The translations under genes and the position numbers were made by a program. A stretch of DNA of 64,000 nt from Silvanigrella paludirubra (GTDB lineage: Bacteria; Bdellovibrionota_B; Oligoflexia; Silvanigrellales; Silvanigrellaceae): the NCBI RefSeq assembly GCF_009208775.1, contig NZ_WFLM01000004.1, positions 248,001 through 312,000 of the forward strand, written 5' to 3'. This document shows, piece by piece, positions 35,673-44,092 of the stretch (the stretch's first letter is position 1; each line of letters starts with the position of its first letter). Below the pieces are notes generated by a model. That model searched no databases, was not told the origin of the DNA, and saw nothing but the letters and a program-made list of their open reading frames with translations.

Positions 35673-36263
35673 ATGGGATATATCAATGTATCAAAAGATC
35701 CTCAAAAAAGTTTAAAAAATGGATATCTTTCCACTACTCTTTTAGGTCTTGGGCAAACCATATCTGTTTTTGCGAAACAACTTTTGAAACTGGAAGATTC
35801 CGTTACCATTCAATGGCCTGAAGTGGAATATCAATATTCCGAACGATTTAAAGGCGCGCATTTTTTAACAAAACGACCAACTGGTGAAGTTCGTTGTACG
35901 GCTTGTTTTTTATGTGCTACAAATTGTCCTGCTCAATGTATTACAATTGTAGCGGGTCAATCTAAAGATAAAGGAATTGAAAAATATCCAGTTCGTTTTG
36001 AAATTGATATTTTACGTTGTGTATTTTGTGGATACTGTGAAGAAGCTTGTCCTGTCGATGCCATTCGATTAGGCTCAGAATATTCTATGGCAGGTTTACC
36101 GGAACAAAAATGGGTTTATACCAAAGATTATTTATTAAATCGTCCTGAAAATAAAAAACGTCTTGGTGATAAACAAATTTCTAAAAAAGAAGAAAATGTA
36201 AAAGATGAATCTGTAAGTAGTAATTTACCAAATATTCATCGTCACAATGGTCATGGCCATTAA
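35673..36263 (+). CDS. nuoI: NADH-quinone oxidoreductase subunit I
   Basis: A 196-residue ferredoxin-like subunit with two [4Fe-4S] motifs, CTACFLCATNCPAQC and CVFCGYCEEACPVDA, that links NuoG to the terminal cluster in NuoB. The C-terminal 50 residues are charged and end in a His-rich HRHNGHGH tail. In most operons nuoH lies between nuoG and nuoI; here they are 10 bp apart, and the membrane-arm genes H and J-N, and also A and B, are not in the window. A strong terminator follows. Confidence 0.95.
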   Translation: MGYINVSKDPQKSLKNGYLSTTLLGLGQTISVFAKQLLKLEDSVTIQWPEVEYQYSERFKGAHFLTKRPTGEVRCTACFLCATNCPAQCITIVAGQSKDKGIEKYPVRFEIDILRCVFCGYCEEACPVDAIRLGSEYSMAGLPEQKWVYTKDYLLNRPENKKRLGDKQISKKEENVKDESVSSNLPNIHRHNGHGH

Positions 36264-36287
36264 TTTATAATTATTGGTAATACTTTT

Positions 36288-36331
36288 AACAGAAGAAAAA
36301 TTATATATTTAATTTTTCTTCTGTTTTTTTA
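36288..36331 (+). terminator. Rho-independent terminator after nuoI
   Basis: A perfect 16-bp stem (36288-36303 with 36310-36325), 6-nt loop and a run of T's follow nuoI by 24 bp. The nuo transcription unit therefore ends here, with no membrane-arm genes in it. Confidence 0.85.
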
Positions 36332-36355
36332 TTCGTAAAATAGATTCATTTTATT

Positions 36356-37099
36356 TTAAACTAAAGTTGATTTTATAAGATAACTTGAATTTATTAATGG
36401 AACAGGAGTTGGCTTTTTATAATAAAATAAATTATCAACCAAGTCTCTCTCACGTGTATTGAAAATTGTATTTAAAAATTTGTTTGGTAAGTACATAAAT
36501 GACTCACTGTGCTTATCAAATATGCTAAAAAAGTTTTCATAATGAACAAATTGATTTGCTCCATACCAAGGGTCATGTATGAGCAAAGTTTCTTTTTCAA
36601 TTCCTTTGACCACAACGGCATGGGGAACTTTTCCATTAAAAATATTTATCGTAATAATTAGAGGCCCTAAATGGAACAAGGCATACCCAAGCCATGAGCT
36701 AAAATAACTTGCGTTATTTTTTATTTCGTATGGCAATCGAATAGATTTCATTCCAATATTAAGAAGTTCATCATCTGTAGTTCCTGTGAACGCTCCTCTT
36801 TTATCTGAGTTTGAAAGGAATTGGTTAATGGGTTTTAGTTGCTCCGAAAATACATTACTTGATTTAAAATGAAGCATTTGAAATGATGTCACCATTTTAA
36901 CACTGGTATCACCACAAGTATTTATTTTATCTTGGAAAAAAAATGGGCAATTTAAGTTTACATATGGTGGAAAGCTTGTTGGGTGAGTTATTAACGAAAG
37001 TTGCGATTCATTATATTTTTTTCCACTTAACTGAATCGTATCTTTTTTAAAAATTTGTTTATTTGAATGCCATCCAAACATTCCCTTAATAAGTTTCAT
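36356..37099 (-). CDS. C39-like papain-fold cysteine peptidase
   Basis: A 247-residue protein with no signal peptide. Its papain-fold triad can be placed: the oxyanion Gln and nucleophile Cys in FQDKINTCGDTS, the His in VPHAVVVKGI, and the Asp in LIHDPWYG. That spacing matches peptidase C39-like domains, used for leader-peptide cleavage in bacteriocin export and in several secreted or cytoplasmic proteases. No ABC transporter or precursor peptide gene is adjacent, so the substrate is unknown. ATG start with AAGGATGATAAATT upstream. Confidence 0.72.
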   Translation of the reverse strand: MKLIKGMFGWHSNKQIFKKDTIQLSGKKYNESQLSLITHPTSFPPYVNLNCPFFFQDKINTCGDTSVKMVTSFQMLHFKSSNVFSEQLKPINQFLSNSDKRGAFTGTTDDELLNIGMKSIRLPYEIKNNASYFSSWLGYALFHLGPLIITINIFNGKVPHAVVVKGIEKETLLIHDPWYGANQFVHYENFFSIFDKHSESFMYLPNKFLNTIFNTRERDLVDNLFYYKKPTPVPLINSSYLIKSTLV

Positions 37100-37828
37100 A
37101 ATTTATCATCCTTAATAATATTGAATATCAAATTTTTTTCCGAATTAGATAAGTTACCAAAAACAATTTAAGTTATAGCATTGAAATTTAATTTTTAAAA
37201 TACTCTGTTACTTTTTTATCTTTTTTTTAAATTACTAAATTAATTGATATTATTAATGTTATTTTAAATAATTTTTTATAAGTGGTTTATTTAATTATTC
37301 TTTATAAATTAATAGATTTTTTATTTATGTTTATCTAAATTTTAGCAAATATTTTTATATTTATTCAAGGTAACAAGGATGTTAACATATTTTATGAAGC
37401 TTTATTGTGATTTTAATTTTCTGAAAAATCAGGTAGTAATATCAAAATTACATATAACAATTTAGAATGGTATAAAAGTTATTTTATTTTTTAGTAAACA
37501 GAATGCTCTCTATACTTGCAAGGACTTTATTTCGTATATATTTAATTTTTTTTGTGAATTACTTCTTTTAAAATAAAATTAATTAATCTAAATTTTTTAG
37601 ATAATTTAATTTGCCTTGAATTTTAATCAATATAATAAAAATAAAAAAAATTCAATTGAGTAGTCAATTCATTGTCGAAATGATTTATTCTTATAAATAT
37701 TGGATAAAAAACATTGAAATATTATTTTTACATTGAGGCTTAATTATTTTTATGTTACGATAAGGAATAATAAATAGTTATATTGTTTCTTATTAAGACT
37801 TATGTGCACAATAAATGAGGTGTTTTTT
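37100..37828. other. Long AT-rich intergenic region
   Basis: 729 bp between divergent genes (peptidase, minus; LRR lipoprotein, plus). I see no strong hairpin, promoter pair or repeat. A 28-codon ORF at 37379-37465 has an AAGG close to its ATG but no other support. The GAGGTG ribosome site of the LRR gene lies at the right end. Confidence 0.5.
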
Positions 37829-39082
37829 ATGAAAATAATGAAATCAAAAAAAATAAAAATAACTTTGCTTACTACTATATCGCTTATTACAATTTCGAAT
37901 TGTACACGAAAATATGCACGAGATGGGAGTTCAGCAGACAATCAAACAACAGAAATTATACAAAGCGGAAGCGATAAAAATTTAATCATTCATTTTAATG
38001 GAAATACAACTTATAATAGCCCTGTTATTTATTTAAAAAATGGCAATACTCCTGTTTTAGCACAAGATATTCATGGTATTGCAACAACTGGTGGATATGA
38101 TGGAAATCAAACAATTCCTTTTACTGGAATTGTATTTACATCAAACATAAATAAATTAGATGCAAATAAAATTAAAGTCAGCTTATATGATGATAAGCAA
38201 GACTCTTTTTGCAGTGGCGTCAATTTTTCAATTAAAAATAATAATATTACTTTTCAAAATACGGAAAATAATAAACTGTATACAATGACAAGTTGTAATT
38301 ATAAAATCACTTCCGATTTTTATAAAGTAAATCACACAAAAATAAATTTACAATTTAATTATACGATTAAAGATTGGAGTACAAGTTTAGGTGCTTCTAG
38401 TCAAGCTCAAATTACAGCACAAAAAATTGAATCTGCATGTAAAAATATACCAAATCAGGGCTGTTTAGATCCAACTTATGAACTCGAATTATTCCTTAAT
38501 GAAAATTATATTAAAGATATTTCTCCAATTACTTCTTTAATAAATTTAGTAAGATTAAAACTACAAGATAACGCAATTGAAAATGTACCGAGTTCTATTT
38601 CAGAATTAAAAAATTTAATTTATTTGGATCTAAGAAATAACTCAATTTCATCATTGCCAGAATCTTTTTCTAAATTATTAAATTTAAAGAATTTGCTTAT
38701 CAGTTTTAACTCTTTTCAAGAGTTTCCTGCTGCAATCACAAATTTAACTAACCTACAAAATTTGTGGTTTTCTAATTCAAAAGTGGTTTCTATTCCAGGT
38801 TGTATCTCTAATTTAACAAATTTAGAGCTTCTCGATCTTCGTTATAATAAAATTACGGATGTGCCAGATTCTGTTGGAGACTTAGTAAGTCTAAAAAAAC
38901 TTTGGCTATATAATAACTCCATTACTTCGGTGTCTGATAATCTTATTCATTTAAAATTAGATGAAATTTATTTGCAAAATAATCAAATTTCAAATCTTTC
39001 AAAACCAACTTTTTTATGGATAAATTCAATTATAACGAATGACTTAAGTAATAATCCAGGTTTTCCAAATTTTGGAAATTAA
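37829..39082 (+). CDS. Leucine-rich-repeat lipoprotein-like exported protein
   Basis: A 417-residue protein. The ATG at 37829 follows GAGGTG and begins a basic, hydrophobic signal (KIKITLLTTISLITISNC); the -1 residue is Asn, so lipid attachment at that Cys is uncertain. Residues to about 200 form a beta-rich module with the shared sequence FNYTIKDWSTSLGASSQAQ. Then come about seven leucine-rich repeats (LIYLDLRNNSISSLPESFSK, LELLDLRYNKITDVPDSV) and an end motif NNPGFPNFGN. LRRs bind proteins. The same module order and end motif occur in the lipoprotein at 58778-60268, so the two are paralogues. Confidence 0.88.
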   Translation: MKIMKSKKIKITLLTTISLITISNCTRKYARDGSSADNQTTEIIQSGSDKNLIIHFNGNTTYNSPVIYLKNGNTPVLAQDIHGIATTGGYDGNQTIPFTGIVFTSNINKLDANKIKVSLYDDKQDSFCSGVNFSIKNNNITFQNTENNKLYTMTSCNYKITSDFYKVNHTKINLQFNYTIKDWSTSLGASSQAQITAQKIESACKNIPNQGCLDPTYELELFLNENYIKDISPITSLINLVRLKLQDNAIENVPSSISELKNLIYLDLRNNSISSLPESFSKLLNLKNLLISFNSFQEFPAAITNLTNLQNLWFSNSKVVSIPGCISNLTNLELLDLRYNKITDVPDSVGDLVSLKKLWLYNNSITSVSDNLIHLKLDEIYLQNNQISNLSKPTFLWINSIITNDLSNNPGFPNFGN

Positions 39083-39315
39083 AAAAAAATATATTCATTT
39101 ATTAAAATTAATGTAAATTAAAAAATATAATTCATACTATTCACTAAATTTATTAATTTAATAATAAAAAATAAAAATTTATTATGTACTAGACAATGAA
39201 AGATATTCCTGCTAGTTTTTGTCCAGAATTTTTAAAATTATATTTTATTTTTTTATAATACTATCTATTAAATTCAGCATTGTGCTTGTTTATTAATGGT
39301 AGTAAAGGAGTTATT

Positions 39316-39951
39316 ATGAAATTACATAATGCTATTTTATCTTCTGTTTTTAGTTTTGGTTTTGCAGCAACAGCATTTGCAGATGTTCCTGCTTACGTAA
39401 CTATTCCGCCAGTAGTAAACGGACAAGCAAATCCTTCTTATGGTGGTAGTGGATGTCCTGCTGGCTCAGCACGCGCTATTGTTTCTCCAGATCTTAAATC
39501 TTTTACAATGATTTTTGATAAATATGTTGTTAATGCAGCAGGATCAAATTCTTTTGATCGCAAAAATTGCCAAATATTAGTTAACTTAAATTTTCCTCAA
39601 GGCTGGACATATTCTATAGCACGTATGGATTATCGCGGATTTTATGATATTTCAGCAGGTGCTTCTGGTTCTCAACAAGCTTTGTATTATTTTCAAGGTA
39701 ACTTGCAACAGGCACGTTTAAACACTGTATTTAATGGTCCTACTACAGGAGATTATACTTTAAGTGATACACTTGGAATTAATAATTTAGTATGGGCTCC
39801 TTGCGGATCCCAAAGTGGCTTAAATATAAATACATCCTTATTAGCTAAAGTTGGCCCTAATAATCCAAATGGTTATGCTCAATTGACAACAGACTCTGCC
39901 GATGGAAGTGTACAAACAACTTATGCTTTACAATGGCAACGCTGTCGTTAA
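39316..39951 (+). CDS. DUF4360-family secreted protein
   Basis: A 211-residue protein with signal peptide cleaved after AFA. The mature part matches the DUF4360 family closely: GSGCPAGSARAIVSPD, FTMIFDKYVV, RKNCQILVNLNFPQGW, DYRGFYDISAG and VWAPCGSQSGLNINT, with conserved Cys that probably form disulphides. Family function is unknown; members are found in fungi, actinobacteria and predatory or soil bacteria. I chose ATG 39316 because AAGGAG lies five bases upstream. A terminator hairpin follows, shared with the convergent lipase gene. Confidence 0.9.
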   Translation: MKLHNAILSSVFSFGFAATAFADVPAYVTIPPVVNGQANPSYGGSGCPAGSARAIVSPDLKSFTMIFDKYVVNAAGSNSFDRKNCQILVNLNFPQGWTYSIARMDYRGFYDISAGASGSQQALYYFQGNLQQARLNTVFNGPTTGDYTLSDTLGINNLVWAPCGSQSGLNINTSLLAKVGPNNPNGYAQLTTDSADGSVQTTYALQWQRCR

Positions 39952-39980
39952 TTTAACGAATAAATGCCAATATTTCTTTA

Positions 39981-40036
39981 GAGAGTTTATAATATATAAT
40001 TCTTAAATTAGTTTTATAAACTCTCACACTTTTTTT
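39981..40036 (+). terminator. Hairpin terminator between convergent genes
   Basis: A 12-bp perfect stem (39981-39992 with 40014-40025) and, on the plus strand, a run of T's four bases later. It ends the DUF4360 transcript; its right arm includes the last codons of the opposite lipase gene. Confidence 0.6.
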
Positions 40037-40994
40037 GATCAGAATCTAATGGTTTTGTTACGGTATTAAATTCTTCAGATAATGTTTTTTGAATTTCATA
40101 AGCAGCAAAACAATGGATTTTTGTGGTAGGATGAACTAAATCCCAAAATACATAATCTTTAGGATTATTGCATGAAACATTTGGATTTGCAGGATCGCTT
40201 GGAACCCCAACGTAACAAGAGTTATTTGTATTTTTAACGAAAAACTTTTCGGGTTTATTCTCAATTTCTAATAGCATCTTTTTTGCATTGAAAAAAACAA
40301 TTTTAAACATTGAGTCATTGTTTTTATCTCTTATTTTTTCGACTTCTCTTTCAATAGCATAGTTTTCCATTTTTATTATAGTGCTTAAAACCCATTTCAT
40401 TTTTTTAAAGCTTTCAACATCATTTGTTAAAGCTATTTTTCCTAAATCGGGTAGGTTTGCTATAAAAATATTTTGAGCGCCATTTTCTTTTAAAATTTGA
40501 ATCCCTTTCATAAGATCGCCAGAAAGGTTCCAAAGAGATTTAAATGTTTGTACTGGTTTTTTAAAGTCCATAGAAAATATATTATTTGCACCAGCCCAAA
40601 CTACAAAAAGAGTATCTTTCCCTTCTATTTTTTTTCCATTTTGATTTTTAATAAATTGATTAATTTGCGTTAATACATCGACAGCGGCAGGATAACGAGG
40701 GTTATTTCCAGATGTTAGAGCTCCAATATAGGCAAAATCGATTAAATTTGTTTTTAATGACTGTGAAATATATTCAACCCAAACGATTCCATTGCTTGCT
40801 CGTCCCTCATAATAAGGAGGTAAGGGCATAGGTTTCTCTGAAGTTTTTGAAGCCTTTAAATAATTTCCATTATCAGACAAGCTGTCACCAAAAACGATAA
40901 TATTTTTAAAACCTGTATTTGCTTCAGAGGCTTTTAAAGGAGAAAAAGCAAATAAGGAAACAGAAATAAAAATTGCTTTAAAAGGAAAAGGCAT
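40014..40994 (-). CDS. Secreted GDSL/SGNH lipase or acyltransferase
   Basis: A 326-residue protein with a signal peptide (AIFISVSLFAFSPLKAS). The SGNH blocks are complete: IVFGDSLSDNGNY (nucleophile Ser), the Gly in block II, VVWAGANNIF (Asn) and FWDLVHPTTKIH (Asp and His). The GDSLSDNGN form is typical of secreted phospholipase/lysophospholipase A and haemolysin-type enzymes of gamma-proteobacteria and predators. ATG at 40994 has GGAG five bases upstream; a GTG two codons earlier is less likely. It sits 31 bp after fadD on the same strand, so released fatty acids could be activated by the neighbouring gene product. Confidence 0.9.
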   Translation of the reverse strand: MPFPFKAIFISVSLFAFSPLKASEANTGFKNIIVFGDSLSDNGNYLKASKTSEKPMPLPPYYEGRASNGIVWVEYISQSLKTNLIDFAYIGALTSGNNPRYPAAVDVLTQINQFIKNQNGKKIEGKDTLFVVWAGANNIFSMDFKKPVQTFKSLWNLSGDLMKGIQILKENGAQNIFIANLPDLGKIALTNDVESFKKMKWVLSTIIKMENYAIEREVEKIRDKNNDSMFKIVFFNAKKMLLEIENKPEKFFVKNTNNSCYVGVPSDPANPNVSCNNPKDYVFWDLVHPTTKIHCFAAYEIQKTLSEEFNTVTKPLDSDQKKCESL

Positions 40995-41031
40995 ATTCAC
41001 TCCACAAAAAATATTTATTTGTATTAAAATA

Positions 41032-42768
41032 TCATTTTATTGTTTTGAGTGCTTCTTCTCTTAAGTTTTTTCTTAAAATTTTTCCAATTGGTGTTTTAGG
41101 AAGCTCATTTCTAAATTCAATTAGTTTTGGAACTTTATAATGAGTCATAAATTTATGGCAATGCTCAATTATTTTTTCGGCTGTTAATGTTTGATCTTTT
41201 CTTACAATATAGGCTTTAACGGCTTCGCTTGTTTTATCGCTTGGAATCCCAATGACAGCAACTTCTCCCACACCAGCAAGTTTTGCGATACAATCTTCCA
41301 CTTCGTTTGGATAAACATTAAAACCACTTACTAAAATCATATCCTTTTTACGATCAACAATTTTAATATAGCCATCAGGATCCATGACACCAATGTCCCC
41401 AGTAAGAAGCCAATCTTCTTTTAAACATTTGGAGGTTTCTTCAGGACGTTGCCAATATCCTTTCATGACTTGAGGACCTCTTACGGCAATTTCGCCAGTT
41501 TCACCTAAAGCAACAGGGACTCCCTCTTCATTTAGCATAACAACTTCAGTGCTAGGAACAGGAACTCCGACGGTATCAAATTTGATAACACCATTAATAG
41601 GATTAAAAGTAACAACAGGAGAAGCTTCGGTTAAACCAAAACCTTCTACTACTTTTGTTTTTGTTACGCTATCCCATCTATCTGAAACCGCTTTATGTAG
41701 TGCAGCTCCTCCAGCAATAGATGCTTTTAAATGTTTAGGTGGGTTTTCTGCAAACCATTTTTCATTTAATAGTCCATTAAACAGAGTATTTACGCCAGAT
41801 ATCCAAGTAATATCTTTTAGATCAAATGCTTTTTTAATATTCGTAAGCGGTCTTGGATTAGGAATAAGAACGCTTTCTCCGCCGCAATAATAAAATGTAA
41901 GTAAGTTAACAGTAAAAGCAAATATATGGTATAAAGGAAGAACAGATAAAAGCTGTTCATTACCAGGCACTATTTTAGCTTTGCCCATTTCTACTATTTG
42001 ATACATATTTGCCATTAAATTTCTGTGTGTCAGCATAGCACCTTTGCTTACACCAGTTGTTCCGCCTGTATATTGTAGTGCTGCTAAATCGTCTAAAGTA
42101 ACAGAGTTCCAATATTTATAAGGATTTAATTTTTTAGAACTTTGAAGGCTTAAGCCTAAATTAACAGCTTTTGTAAATGAGGTGGAATAAACTTCACAAT
42201 TTGGTACTTGTTTTTTTACATACTTTAAAACTGTTTTAACTATAGTCTTTTTTATAAGTGGAAAAAAATCGGCAACACTAACTAATAAAATGGTTTCAAG
42301 ATTTGTATTTGGGACAACTTCTTTTAATTTATCTGCAAACATGTCAATTATAATGAGCGCCTTTGCGCCACTGTCTTTAAATTGATGTTGCATTTCATAG
42401 GCTGTATATAATGGATTTGCATTAACAACAACAGCACCAGCTTTAAAAATTCCAAATACAGCGATAGTATAAGATAAACAATTTGGCATTTGTATAGCTA
42501 CTCTATCGCCTTTTGCTATCTTTAATTCTTCTCTTAAATAAATAGCAAAAGCATCAGAATAAATTTCGACATCGCTAAAGCTGAGTTTGCCTTCCATGCC
42601 ATTTGGTAAGATCATGCTGCATGCGATTTTATCTTTCCATTTAACTGATGATTTTGTTACCATATCAGCTAAGTTTAAAAATTCGAAATTTGCAAGCTCT
42701 AGGTTTGTTCCTGCTCCGTAGTGCGACTGCCAGGGACGTTCTTTGCATTCTATCTTACGATCCACCAT
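41032..42768 (-). CDS. fadD: Long-chain fatty-acid-CoA ligase
   Basis: A 578-residue ANL-superfamily enzyme that activates fatty acids to acyl-AMP and then acyl-CoA. Motifs: YTGGTTGVSKGAMLTH (AMP-binding loop), LPLYHIFAFT, GFGLTEASPV, WLLTGDIGVMDPDGYIKIVDRKKDMI (fatty-acyl-CoA synthetase signature) and the C-terminal Lys in LPKTPIGKILRK. ATG with AGGAG seven bases upstream. Length and layout match E. coli FadD. It precedes the secreted lipase gene on the same strand, a sensible pairing for using host or prey lipids. Confidence 0.94.
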   Translation of the reverse strand: MVDRKIECKERPWQSHYGAGTNLELANFEFLNLADMVTKSSVKWKDKIACSMILPNGMEGKLSFSDVEIYSDAFAIYLREELKIAKGDRVAIQMPNCLSYTIAVFGIFKAGAVVVNANPLYTAYEMQHQFKDSGAKALIIIDMFADKLKEVVPNTNLETILLVSVADFFPLIKKTIVKTVLKYVKKQVPNCEVYSTSFTKAVNLGLSLQSSKKLNPYKYWNSVTLDDLAALQYTGGTTGVSKGAMLTHRNLMANMYQIVEMGKAKIVPGNEQLLSVLPLYHIFAFTVNLLTFYYCGGESVLIPNPRPLTNIKKAFDLKDITWISGVNTLFNGLLNEKWFAENPPKHLKASIAGGAALHKAVSDRWDSVTKTKVVEGFGLTEASPVVTFNPINGVIKFDTVGVPVPSTEVVMLNEEGVPVALGETGEIAVRGPQVMKGYWQRPEETSKCLKEDWLLTGDIGVMDPDGYIKIVDRKKDMILVSGFNVYPNEVEDCIAKLAGVGEVAVIGIPSDKTSEAVKAYIVRKDQTLTAEKIIEHCHKFMTHYKVPKLIEFRNELPKTPIGKILRKNLREEALKTIK

Positions 42769-43112
42769 TTCAGCTCTCCTCTATTCAACTTTAGGCGGAT
42801 TGTATAGAAACATGTAGAAACGTCAATTTCAATGTTCAAATATTATATCTTTTCTTATTTTTGTTTTAAAAAAAAACTGTTTATTTATGAAGAAGATTTT
42901 TAAAATATTATAATTATTAAATTTATGATTTTTAAAATTTTTTTCAAAACAATACTTTTTTTCCTATTCTAAGAAATTTATTGTTTGTTATTTTGTTGCA
43001 AGGATAATGTTACCTAAATTGAATAATTTTTTGACAAGAAAGTCTTATTTTGCCTCTAAAGTTTTTTAAAATAAAGTTACTCTAAATCAAACCTTTTAAT
43101 AGGAGAGTCATC
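42769..43112. other. Intergenic region between fadD and flgM
   Basis: 344 bp between divergent genes. It holds the AGGAG site of fadD at the left end, a TTGACA at 43031, and the AGGAG site of flgM at the right. The middle is AT-rich with no long repeat seen. Confidence 0.5.
43031..43060 (+). promoter_or_regulatory. Possible promoter for flgM
   Basis: TTGACA (43031-43036), an 18-bp spacer and TCTAAA (43055-43060, four of six). No sigma-28 consensus (TAAA-N15-GCCGATAA) was found here, which would be usual for a class 3 flagellar promoter. Confidence 0.35.
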
Positions 43113-43478
43113 ATGAGCGTTAATAATGTAAAAAACTCCCCAAATGTGGTGAATCCAAACTCGATTCAAACATCTGATACAGGAAAAGCAGAAAAAGCAT
43201 CTCCCAAAAATGCGGCTGCAGCTTATGCAAAAGCAGGGAATCCTCCTTCTGTTAAAGAAGCAGCAAATGTTCAAATTTCACAGCGTGCAAAAGAAATGAG
43301 CATGGCTAAGAAAGTTGCGGAAGAAACACCTGATGTGCGTGAAGATAAAGTTGCACAGTTTAGAGATTTAATTGAAAAAGGTGAATACAAAGCAGATTCC
43401 GAAAAAATAGCAAATGCAATTGTTCAAGAAGCAATGAGAGATGAAATCGCACGTGATCCAGGTATTGTTTTAAGATAA
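43113..43478 (+). CDS. flgM: Anti-sigma-28 factor FlgM
   Basis: A 121-residue protein with a disordered N-terminal half (Asn/Ser/Ala-rich) and the conserved C-terminal sigma-binding helices: VQISQRAKEMSMAK, DVREDKVAQFRDLIEKGEYKAD and KIANAIVQEAM. FlgM holds sigma-28 (FliA) inactive until the hook is finished and FlgM is exported. ATG with TAGGAGAG upstream. It begins a run of flagellar genes in the usual order flgM-flgN-flgK-flgL. Confidence 0.9.
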   Translation: MSVNNVKNSPNVVNPNSIQTSDTGKAEKASPKNAAAAYAKAGNPPSVKEAANVQISQRAKEMSMAKKVAEETPDVREDKVAQFRDLIEKGEYKADSEKIANAIVQEAMRDEIARDPGIVLR

Positions 43479-43504
43479 TTTAAATTGCAAAGTGATAAGA
43501 AAAA

Positions 43505-44083
43505 ATGGAAGAGCTATTAAATTTAATTATACAATTTAATGATATTTTAAGAAAACAAATTCAATCTTATTTAGAGTTTTTACCTATTTTAGATGAAGAA
43601 GAAATTGCTATTTCAAATTATGATTTAGCATCTTTAGAAAAAATGGTAATTATAAAAGATCAGCACTCACGCATTGCTCAATCCTTAGAAGAAAGAAGAG
43701 TCATCGTTCTTAAAAAAATTTGTTACATGATGGCTTTTGATCCCAGAGGACAAAATCTTTCTTTAAAATTATTTAAATTTACTTTTTCAACCTATATAAA
43801 AAATATAAAAACGTTAGTTGGAGAAGTAACATATAACAAATTGCTTGAACAAGAAACTACATTTAATGAAATTTCTTCTGAATTTGAAAAAACATTTGAA
43901 GTTGTTTATCCAAGAATATATAGAAACCAAGCTATTTTAAAGAAACTAATGAAAAACGTTTCTTTATCTATTAGTTTATTTCAATCCGAAGCAGAAGTTG
44001 GAATGAACTATGATTCCTTAGGTAAAGCTCAATCATTAACAAATAAAAATAATGGACTCTCTTCAATGCGCGTAAAAGCGTAA
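43505..44083 (+). CDS. flgN: FlgN-like export chaperone for hook-filament junction proteins
   Basis: A 192-residue, helical protein. The N-terminal LLNLIIQFNDILRKQIQSYL and LDEEEIAISNYDLASLEKMV with the later EERRVIVLKKI follow the FlgN pattern. FlgN binds FlgK and FlgL and guides them to the export gate. Assignment rests on this pattern and on position directly before flgK (9 bp) and after flgM (26 bp). Confidence 0.82.
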   Translation: MEELLNLIIQFNDILRKQIQSYLEFLPILDEEEIAISNYDLASLEKMVIIKDQHSRIAQSLEERRVIVLKKICYMMAFDPRGQNLSLKLFKFTFSTYIKNIKTLVGEVTYNKLLEQETTFNEISSEFEKTFEVVYPRIYRNQAILKKLMKNVSLSISLFQSEAEVGMNYDSLGKAQSLTNKNNGLSSMRVKA

Positions 44084-44092
44084 AGGTAAAAA

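Noticed and set aside
37379..37465. 28-codon ORF in the long intergenic region
   Set aside because: Ribosome site is too close to the ATG and the peptide has no distinguishing feature; expected by chance in AT-rich DNA.
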